From an uncultured Rikenellaceae bacterium (lineage in GTDB: Bacteria; Bacteroidota; Bacteroidia; Bacteroidales; Rikenellaceae): 64,000 bases of DNA. Where the stretch lies: positions 186,001-250,000 of the forward strand of contig CALUND010000002.1 of the NCBI GenBank assembly GCA_944321925.1, given 5' to 3'. Below, in pieces: positions 1 through 7,013 of the stretch; the first letter of the stretch is position 1; each line of letters opens with the position of its first letter. The translations under genes and the position numbers were made by a program. A model generated the notes under the pieces. The model searched no databases, was not told the DNA's origin, and saw only the letters and a program-made list of their open reading frames with translations.

Positions 1-1791
1 AACGCAGTAACCTACGTCATGGCCAACGGCCGACTGGCCGGAGTTCATGCCGGAGGAAACTCGGCTTTCACCGTCGAACTAACCGATTTGCTCCATTATG
101 GCAAAGAGAACAATCTTTGGGTACTTGTGAACAATTCGCCTCGTCTGGACGTTCTCCCGACAGGCGGCGAACAAAATTTCTACGGAGGAATCTACCGGAA
201 TGTCGAACTGATCGTCACCAACCCATTCTCCGTGTCGCCACTGTGGGAGGGCGGCGACGGCGTATCAATTCGGCCGGACAAGATTTCCGACGAAAGAGTC
301 GAAGGCAAAGTCCTCCTGCGACTGCTTCCCGCACAATCCGTTCCGGAAAATGCGCGGGTGAGTGTCCGCTTCTACGACAACAATTCGCAACTGGTGGCAC
401 AGACAAGTCGCATCGTCACCTCACTCAATCCCGACTCCTCCACCATAACCCTTCCGTTCGCCATCAGCAAACCGGCTCTATGGAACGGACTCGAAGCTCC
501 CAATCTCTACAACACGGAGGTGAAACTCACTTTGGCAGACTCCCTTACGTCCGACTCAATCGTGATCCGTACCGGATTCCGCACCGTGTCCATCGATCCG
601 CAGCAGGGATTTCTGCTCAACGGTCGACCTTACCCGATCCGAGGCGTCGTCGCACACCGCGACCGCCTCATGGTTGGACCGGCGGTCTCTCCGTTCCAGA
701 TCGAGGAGGACCTCAATATCATCCGCGAAATGGGAGCAACGGCCGTACGAGTAGCCGGAGGTCAACATTCCGACTATTTCTATTCTCTCTGCGACGAATT
801 CGGAATCCTGGTCTGGAACGACTCTCCGCTCCAGGGAGCCGCCTACTTCACAGACAACGACTACATCCATACCGACCATTTTCGGGACAACGGACGCCAA
901 CAACTTTCCGAAATGATCTGCCAACTCGAGAACCACCCATCCGTGGTAATGTGGGGCATCTTTTCCGATCTCTCCTGTCGGGGCGACGACCCGATTCCCT
1001 ATGTACGGGAGCTCGATTCGCTGGCGCGTGCCCTCGATCCTTCGAGAATGACAGTGGCAAGCAGCAATCAGGACGGAGACATCAATTTCATCACCAACCT
1101 GATCGTATTCAACCAATCGCTCGGCTGGAGACAGGGAATGCCGTCGGATATCAAAATATGGAGCGAGCAGATCCATAAGAACTGGCCGCAACTGCGAGTC
1201 GGTGTAAGCTATTCGGCCGGAGGATCCATCTATCAACAGGACGAAGAGTTGGTTCGACCGAAGATACTAAGCAACTGGCATCCGGAAGGCTGGCAAACCT
1301 ATTTCCACGAAGAATACCTGAAAAGCCTCCAAAGCGACTCATTGTTCTGGGGTATTTTCGTCGGCAACATGTTCGATTTCGGTTCCGCGGCCAACCACTG
1401 GGGCGACGACAAAGGGACCAATGACCATGGCCTGGTAACGTTCGACCGCAAGGATCGCAAAGACGCATACTATCTCTATAAAGCCAACTGGAACCGTTCC
1501 GAGCCCTTCGTCTACATCACCGAAAAGCGGAACGACAGTCGTACAAACCGCCGACAGACCATTCGCGTCTATTCGAACCAGGAGGAGGTCGAACTTTTTG
1601 TCAACAACCGCTCCGAAGGGAGTCAGAAAGGAGAAAACGGCATCTTCATCTGGAAAGATGTCAACATGCGCGGCGGAATCAATCGACTGGAAGCCCGCTC
1701 GGGTTACGCGACAGACCAAACTTCGATCAATATCGATGCGGGATCAGCTTCTCAACGGCGCGAGGCCCTTCACAACAGACAAGATCAATAA
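1..1791 (+). CDS. Glycoside hydrolase family 2 protein, 5' end outside window, catalytically degenerate
   Basis: The frame is open from base 1, so the gene begins before the window. The visible 596 residues run from the end of the GH2 N-terminal jelly-roll (GGNSAF region near base 50), through an immunoglobulin-like domain, a TIM barrel (from about base 600) and a C-terminal beta domain. Family context motifs are kept: NHPSVVMWG before the acid/base site and WHPEGWQTYFHEEYL after the nucleophile. The catalytic residues are not. The usual Asn-Glu acid/base pair is Ser-Asp (bases 964-969), the nucleophile Glu of the SEYGAG-type motif is Ser (1207-1209), and the Trp of FVWNMFDF is Gly (1363-1365). 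The reading frame is otherwise intact. I infer a beta-galactosidase-like fold used for binding or another non-hydrolytic role. Its 3' end overlaps the convergent WbqC-like gene by 65 bases. Confidence 0.88.
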   Translation, partial: NAVTYVMANGRLAGVHAGGNSAFTVELTDLLHYGKENNLWVLVNNSPRLDVLPTGGEQNFYGGIYRNVELIVTNPFSVSPLWEGGDGVSIRPDKISDERVEGKVLLRLLPAQSVPENARVSVRFYDNNSQLVAQTSRIVTSLNPDSSTITLPFAISKPALWNGLEAPNLYNTEVKLTLADSLTSDSIVIRTGFRTVSIDPQQGFLLNGRPYPIRGVVAHRDRLMVGPAVSPFQIEEDLNIIREMGATAVRVAGGQHSDYFYSLCDEFGILVWNDSPLQGAAYFTDNDYIHTDHFRDNGRQQLSEMICQLENHPSVVMWGIFSDLSCRGDDPIPYVRELDSLARALDPSRMTVASSNQDGDINFITNLIVFNQSLGWRQGMPSDIKIWSEQIHKNWPQLRVGVSYSAGGSIYQQDEELVRPKILSNWHPEGWQTYFHEEYLKSLQSDSLFWGIFVGNMFDFGSAANHWGDDKGTNDHGLVTFDRKDRKDAYYLYKANWNRSEPFVYITEKRNDSRTNRRQTIRVYSNQEEVELFVNNRSEGSQKGENGIFIWKDVNMRGGINRLEARSGYATDQTSINIDAGSASQRREALHNRQDQ

Positions 1792-2374
1792 TCGAAAGCC
1801 CCGGAACAAAGCCGAAACGGTCGGCAAAGACCTGCGTATAGGCCGGCAGGGGATGTTCGTCCCACCTCGCCGGATGCCAACAAACGGGGTCTCCTTGCGC
1901 GGCTCCACCCTCTTTTCGCTGTTTCGGCCGCAGATCGGTATCTGCAGCCGTCAACACAACAGGCGCCTCTGCCAAAGGAACCTCTCTCGATACCCCCATC
2001 AACTCCAGGCACAGCCGTACAAGCGCCAGATCGTAATCCGCGAGCAATTCCCATCGCTCCCGGTAAAACGGTTCGAACCGCTCGGCAAAATAGTCGAAAT
2101 AGGGGGAGTTGCGATAAGCCGAGACAAGTGACATCCAATGTTGGTGCTGCCATCGTTTGGAATAGTCGATCCGAACCTCTCCGGTTCTCCTCCGTCCGTC
2201 CCGCGCTACCACCGGCACAGTCAGCAAGACAGGTCCATTGGCTGAAAGAATCGTACATCGGTTACGCTCCGTCTGCTTGATCCACGGTTCGAACGGATCC
2301 ACCACGCAATCGCCGGCGAGCAGCGAGGAAAACCAACCGGTACTTCCCAAATAGGTGAGCGGCAAAACGATCAT
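1727..2374 (-). CDS. WbqC family protein
   Basis: A 215-residue protein with the WbqC-like pattern: an N-terminal YLG segment, the FEPWIKQTERNRC stretch, and RIDYSKRWQHQHW followed by AYRNSPYFDYF. WbqC-like proteins occur in O-antigen loci and widely as single genes in Bacteroidota; their biochemical role is not settled. The start codon at 2374 overlaps the ispG stop in an ATGA arrangement, so the two are probably translationally coupled. The 3' end overlaps the GH2 gene tail to tail (1727-1791). No signal peptide or membrane segment is visible, which suggests a cytoplasmic protein. Confidence 0.85.
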   Translation of the reverse strand: MIVLPLTYLGSTGWFSSLLAGDCVVDPFEPWIKQTERNRCTILSANGPVLLTVPVVARDGRRRTGEVRIDYSKRWQHQHWMSLVSAYRNSPYFDYFAERFEPFYRERWELLADYDLALVRLCLELMGVSREVPLAEAPVVLTAADTDLRPKQRKEGGAAQGDPVCWHPARWDEHPLPAYTQVFADRFGFVPGLSIIDLVCCEGPRAVEKLIPHRY

Positions 2375-3945
2375 CGTTCGAGCGGTTTATCGATCCAACG
2401 GCCGTCGCTGCGAAGCAGGTCGACGAGCGCATCGAGTGCCTCCGCTTCAGGAATAGCCTTCCGAACCACTTCACGTCCCCGGTAGAGCGTGATCCGTCCG
2501 GGACCGGCCCCCACATAGCCATAATCGGCATCGGCCATCTCGCCCGGACCGTTGACAATACACCCCATCACCCCGATCTTCAACCCGGGCAGATGGGAAG
2601 TAGCCGACTTGATCCGCGCCAGAGTCTGCTCCAGTGCATAAAGGGTCCGTCCGCAACCGGGACAAGCGATGTATTCCGTACGACTCATCCGCACACGCGA
2701 AGCCTGCAGGATCAATAATGAAATCTCATCGATGATCTCTTGCGACACCGAAGGAGCCTCAATGCGAAGTCCGTCAGCCAGCCCATCCAGGAAAAGCATC
2801 CCGAAATCGGCAGCCGCCCGCAGAGCCAGACTCTCCGCATCGGCGACATCGTATCGTTTCGAAAGGATCACCGGACGCCGGTCTCCCGCAGCACTCCGAT
2901 TCAACACGGCACTCCGCCACTCCGCCGGGGCATTCCCCGTCGTACTCTCCAGGAGCAGATAATCGCGACCCGCGGCGAGACGCTCCCCGGCAGAGAGTTC
3001 GCCCCAAATAACAGGGACGTTCCCGCCGCCGATACGTCCCGAAGCGATGCTCCGACGCGGCTCATACGCATAAGGATGATAAAGCGAAGGATCGCGGAGC
3101 GGTTCAATGGGTGCATGCGCGACCCGATCGGCAAAGTAGTCCACCAGCGACAATGCAACGGGAATCTCCCGTTCGGGCGGCTCCGTGAGCGACACCCGAA
3201 TGGTGTCCCCGAGGCCGTCGGCCAGCAAAGCCCCGATACCAACCGCCGATTTGATGCGCCCTTCCAATCCATTTCCTGCCTCCGTCACACCGAGATGGAG
3301 CGGATAATCCATCCCCTCGCGGGCCATCTCACGCGCCAGCAAACGATAGGCGTGTACCATGACGCGCGTATTGCTCGACTTCATCGACACAACGACCGGC
3401 TCGAACCTCCTGTCGCGACAAACCCGAAGGAATTCCATCGCCGACGCGACCATTCCCTCCGGCGTATCGCCCCACCGATCGACGATACGTGGCGCCAGCG
3501 ACCCATGGTTCACCCCGATGCGCAACGCCACATTCCGCTGACGGCATTTTTCGAGCAAAGCCTCGAATTCGCCCCCGGCATCGTGATAATTTCCCGGATT
3601 GATCCGGACCTTGTCGACCGATTCGGCAGCCAGAGCCGCCACCGAAGGGAGAAAATGGACATCGGCCACCAACGCCACATCCATCTGACGCCCCCGCACT
3701 TCGCGAGCAAGACGGGCAAGGCTCTCAGCCTCCCGTCGCCCCTGGGCGGTAAGCCGCACGATACGTCCGCCCGCGGCGCGGATGCGCTCGGTCTGGGCAA
3801 GACAGGCTGCCGTGTCGTTGGTATCGCAATTGGTCATCGACTGCACGGCAATCGGCCGGTCGCCCCCGATCTCGATTCCGCCGATGCGGACGACACGAGT
3901 GGGACGCCGGAGATATCGATGAAACGAAGCAGAAAATTCGGCCAT
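2371..3945 (-). CDS. ispG: 4-hydroxy-3-methylbut-2-enyl diphosphate synthase (IspG/GcpE)
   Basis: IspG reductively opens methylerythritol cyclodiphosphate to HMBPP, the penultimate step of the MEP isoprenoid pathway, using a [4Fe-4S] cluster. The N-terminal TIM barrel starts with VQSMTNCDTNDT. The C-terminal iron-sulfur domain carries the three ligand cysteines in CPGCG (residues 428 and 431) and GVMGCIVNGPGE (462), with the conserved Glu near 469. At 524 residues it is about 150 longer than E. coli IspG; the extra part (about residues 275-425) is the middle-domain insertion known from plants, Chlamydiae and Bacteroidota, here in a short version. A minus-strand -7 box (CAAAGGTA on the plus strand, 3971-3978) lies 25 bases upstream. 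It is coupled to the WbqC-like gene and divergent from recG. Confidence 0.95.
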   Translation of the reverse strand: MAEFSASFHRYLRRPTRVVRIGGIEIGGDRPIAVQSMTNCDTNDTAACLAQTERIRAAGGRIVRLTAQGRREAESLARLAREVRGRQMDVALVADVHFLPSVAALAAESVDKVRINPGNYHDAGGEFEALLEKCRQRNVALRIGVNHGSLAPRIVDRWGDTPEGMVASAMEFLRVCRDRRFEPVVVSMKSSNTRVMVHAYRLLAREMAREGMDYPLHLGVTEAGNGLEGRIKSAVGIGALLADGLGDTIRVSLTEPPEREIPVALSLVDYFADRVAHAPIEPLRDPSLYHPYAYEPRRSIASGRIGGGNVPVIWGELSAGERLAAGRDYLLLESTTGNAPAEWRSAVLNRSAAGDRRPVILSKRYDVADAESLALRAAADFGMLFLDGLADGLRIEAPSVSQEIIDEISLLILQASRVRMSRTEYIACPGCGRTLYALEQTLARIKSATSHLPGLKIGVMGCIVNGPGEMADADYGYVGAGPGRITLYRGREVVRKAIPEAEALDALVDLLRSDGRWIDKPLER

Positions 3946-4000
3946 GGGGAATTATCGGTTATGCTGCAGACAAAGGTAGCGTTTTTTGCACATTTTTCGC

Positions 4001-4008
4001 TAATTTTG
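4001..4008 (+). promoter_or_regulatory. -7 promoter box of recG
   Basis: TAATTTTG matches the Bacteroidota -7 consensus TAnnTTTG. No good -33 TTTG lies at 19-20 bases (one at 3985-3988 is only 12 bases away). The 7-base gap to the recG ATG recurs exactly at rsmA and at the small gene ending at 58739. Confidence 0.5.
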
Positions 4009-4015
4009 AAACCGT

Positions 4016-6127
4016 ATGGCGAGCTATCTGGACAACGACATCAAGTATCTCCCCGGAGTGGGCGGACAACGGGCCTCGCTGCTCGCGGCAGAAGCCGGCA
4101 TCCGTACCTTGGGGGACCTGCTCCATTACTATCCGTTCCGCTACATCGACCGCACGAAAATCTGGCGCATTGCCGAAGTGACCGAAGAGATGGAGAGCTA
4201 CATCCAGCTCCGGGCCCGCATTTTGGCCGTCAACCACCTCGGACCCGCACGCCGACAACGCCTCTCCGTAACGGTTACCGACGGTTCCGCCTCCACGGAA
4301 CTGGTCTGGTTCCGCGGCGTGAAATGGATCGAAAAAAAGCTCGAGATCGGCCGCGAATACCTCATTTTCGGCCGACCCAACTTCTTCCGAGGAGCATTCA
4401 ACATGGTCCACCCGGAGGTGGAATCGGTCACCGCCGCCCTGAACAGGCCCAACGGATCGCTGCAAGGAGTCTACAGCACAACCGAAAAACTCGCCAACAT
4501 CCAACTCGGCACACGAGGAATCTACAACCTCGTCTGCAACGCCTGGAAACTGTGCGAAGAGCGCATCGAGGAGACCCTGCCCGACGAAATACGCCACGCC
4601 TACGGGCTCATTCCCCTTCGAGACGCCCTCTTCGAAATCCACTTTCCCCAGAGCCACGAACAACTCCGGGCCGCCCAATACCGGCTCAAGTTCGAAGAGC
4701 TGTTCGGCATCCAACTCCATATCCTCTCCCGTCGCTCGATCCGACTGGAACGTGCCAATGGATTCCTTTTCCCGAAAGTGGGCGAACTGTTCAACGCCTT
4801 CTACCACGAAAAGCTCCCCTTCCCGTTGACCGGCGCCCAAAAAAGAGTGATCCGGGAGATCCGCAACGACACGGTCTCCGGCCACCAGATGAACCGGCTC
4901 CTGCAGGGCGACGTGGGAAGCGGCAAAACACTCGTCGCCCTCGTCAGCATGCTGCTGGCGGCAGACAACCATTACCAGTCATGCCTCATGGCCCCCACAG
5001 AGATTCTGGCCCGCCAGCACTTCGCATCCATCAGCCGCATGATCGAAGGACTTCCCATCCGCATAGGCATCCTCACCGGAGCCTCGAAGACGAAGGAGCG
5101 CAACGAAGTTCTCAAAGGAGCCGCTTCGGGCGAAATCCAAATCCTTATCGGCACGCACGCCCTCCTCGAAGAACGGGTGCAATTCGCCGACCTCGGACTT
5201 GTAGTGATCGACGAACAGCACCGTTTCGGGGTGGAACAACGCGCACGGCTCTGGACGAAAAATAGACAAACACCCCACATTCTGGTCATGACAGCCACTC
5301 CCATTCCGCGGACGCTCGCCATGACCCTCTACGGCGACCTCGAAGTCTCGGTGATCGATGAGCTGCCGCCCGGACGCAAACCGATCAAAACCGTCCACAT
5401 GACCGATGCCCAACGGCTGGCCCTGTTCGGCTTCATGAAGAGGGAGATCGCCAAAGGCCGACAGATCTATGTCGTCTATCCTCTTATTCAGGAGTCGGAA
5501 AAGATGGACTACAAAGACCTCACGGATGGCTACGAAAGCATCTCACGCGAATTTCCGCCGCCCCATTACCTCACCACCGTCGTGCACGGACGCATGAAAC
5601 CCGAAGAGAAACAGGCCGGCATGCGCCTTTTCACCGAGGGACAGGCCCAGATCATGGTGGCGACCTCCGTGATCGAGGTGGGAGTCGACGTACCCAACGC
5701 CACGGTGATGGTGATCGAAAGCGCGGAAAAATTCGGACTTTCGCAACTCCACCAGCTTCGTGGCCGCGTAGGACGGGGTGGCGAACAGTCCTATTGCATC
5801 CTGATGAGCGGCGACAAACTCTCGAAAGAGGCCCGCACACGCCTCCGGGCAATGGTCGAAACGACGGACGGATTCGAACTGGCGGAACTCGACATGCGCC
5901 TGCGAGGTACGGGCGACCTGGCCGGAACCCAGCAAAGCGGCATGGCTTTCGACCTGAAAATCGCGAACCTCAGTCAGGACAACCAACTGGTCGAACTGAC
6001 GCGCCGTGCAGCTGAAAAGTGCCTCCAAAACGACCCGGAGCTCATCGACCCCCGAAATGCACTGCTCAAAACACTGCGCGACCGCTATTCCACCTCGGCC
6101 GGACGCGACTACAGCATGATCTCATAA
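4016..6127 (+). CDS. recG: ATP-dependent DNA helicase RecG
   Basis: RecG remodels stalled replication forks and branch-migrates Holliday junctions. The 703-residue length fits the family. The N-terminal wedge/OB domain begins with YLPGVGGQRA. The motor follows with Walker A GDVGSGKT (about 298-305), the DEQH box (about 399-402), TATPIPRTLAMT, and the C-terminal QLRGRVGRG and GTGDLAGTQQSG motifs typical of RecG. A perfect -7 promoter box, TAATTTTG, sits at 4001-4008, leaving only 7 bases before the ATG, so the transcript is predicted to be leaderless or nearly so. The DUF3108 gene follows 31 bases downstream and may be co-transcribed. Confidence 0.97.
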   Translation: MASYLDNDIKYLPGVGGQRASLLAAEAGIRTLGDLLHYYPFRYIDRTKIWRIAEVTEEMESYIQLRARILAVNHLGPARRQRLSVTVTDGSASTELVWFRGVKWIEKKLEIGREYLIFGRPNFFRGAFNMVHPEVESVTAALNRPNGSLQGVYSTTEKLANIQLGTRGIYNLVCNAWKLCEERIEETLPDEIRHAYGLIPLRDALFEIHFPQSHEQLRAAQYRLKFEELFGIQLHILSRRSIRLERANGFLFPKVGELFNAFYHEKLPFPLTGAQKRVIREIRNDTVSGHQMNRLLQGDVGSGKTLVALVSMLLAADNHYQSCLMAPTEILARQHFASISRMIEGLPIRIGILTGASKTKERNEVLKGAASGEIQILIGTHALLEERVQFADLGLVVIDEQHRFGVEQRARLWTKNRQTPHILVMTATPIPRTLAMTLYGDLEVSVIDELPPGRKPIKTVHMTDAQRLALFGFMKREIAKGRQIYVVYPLIQESEKMDYKDLTDGYESISREFPPPHYLTTVVHGRMKPEEKQAGMRLFTEGQAQIMVATSVIEVGVDVPNATVMVIESAEKFGLSQLHQLRGRVGRGGEQSYCILMSGDKLSKEARTRLRAMVETTDGFELAELDMRLRGTGDLAGTQQSGMAFDLKIANLSQDNQLVELTRRAAEKCLQNDPELIDPRNALLKTLRDRYSTSAGRDYSMIS

Positions 6128-6158
6128 TTTTTCACCCCATTCGCCCGTTCGATTCGAT

Positions 6159-6977
6159 ATGAAACGATCCTCTTTTTTACTCCTCCTTGCAGCCCTTTTG
6201 TGCTGCCATACACTCTCCCATGCAGCCGGAGAGCGACCTTTCGGCGACGGCGAAGAGCTGGTCTATGCCGTGGCATATCGTGCACGACTGATTCCCAATA
6301 CGGAGGTGGGACGTGCCGTATTGAGATTGAATGCCGAAAATTTCGACGGGAAACCGGCCTACCACATCACGGCGACAGGCCGTACACTCCCCTTTTTCCG
6401 ATGGTTCTACGACCTGAACGACGTCTACCACAGTTGGATCGACTCCGCCTCCCTGCTCCCCCGCCGGCTCAGCGTCCAATTGCAGGAAGACACCTACCTC
6501 TTCTCGAGCGAATACCGTTACGATTGGGTTGCCCGGCGCGTCAACAACACCTACCGCAACCACGCCTGGCCCGAAGACCGTTTCAAAAGCATGCCCCTCT
6601 CGCCGACCAGTTTCGATGCGGTGGCCCTCTTCTACAACCTGCGGGCATCCGATCCCTCCACCTACGAACCCGGTAAGGAGAAGTCGCTCTCCCTGGTACT
6701 CGAAGACACGATCCGCACCATCCGCTACCGATACGTCGGCCCGGAAACGATCAAAGTCAAAGGCCTGGGAAGATTCCGCGCACTGAGATTCACCTGCCAG
6801 ATCGCCACCTCTTCGGGCGTCAGCTTCGAGGACGGTTCGGAATTTGATCTCTGGATCTCGGATGACCGCAACCGCATCCCGCTCCTCATCGAAACCCCCG
6901 TACGCGTAGGCAGCGTAAGGGCCTACCTGAAGGAATCACGCAATTTGAACTACCCGCTCGACAGCTTTATCAAATAA
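6159..6977 (+). CDS. DUF3108 domain-containing exported protein
   Basis: The protein has 272 residues: a Sec signal peptide (MKRSSFLLLLAALLCCHTLS, cleavage probably after the HAA at about residue 23), then one DUF3108 domain recognised by GEELVYAVAYRARLIPNTEVG near its start, the central WIDSASLLPRR segment and the late DLWISDD segment. DUF3108 proteins are predicted periplasmic or outer-membrane-associated beta-rich proteins of unknown function. It lies between recG and the large TPR gene on the same strand, so it may belong to an envelope module with the TPR protein and the barrel protein downstream. Confidence 0.88.
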   Translation: MKRSSFLLLLAALLCCHTLSHAAGERPFGDGEELVYAVAYRARLIPNTEVGRAVLRLNAENFDGKPAYHITATGRTLPFFRWFYDLNDVYHSWIDSASLLPRRLSVQLQEDTYLFSSEYRYDWVARRVNNTYRNHAWPEDRFKSMPLSPTSFDAVALFYNLRASDPSTYEPGKEKSLSLVLEDTIRTIRYRYVGPETIKVKGLGRFRALRFTCQIATSSGVSFEDGSEFDLWISDDRNRIPLLIETPVRVGSVRAYLKESRNLNYPLDSFIK

Positions 6978-7013
6978 ATGCTTAACTTTGCAGAGATGTA
7001 ATCCCGAGAGTTT

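Noticed and set aside
2740..5265. An 841-codon plus-strand frame across ispG and recG
   Set aside because: Arg/Pro/His-rich translation with no fold; overlaps two certain genes on both strands.
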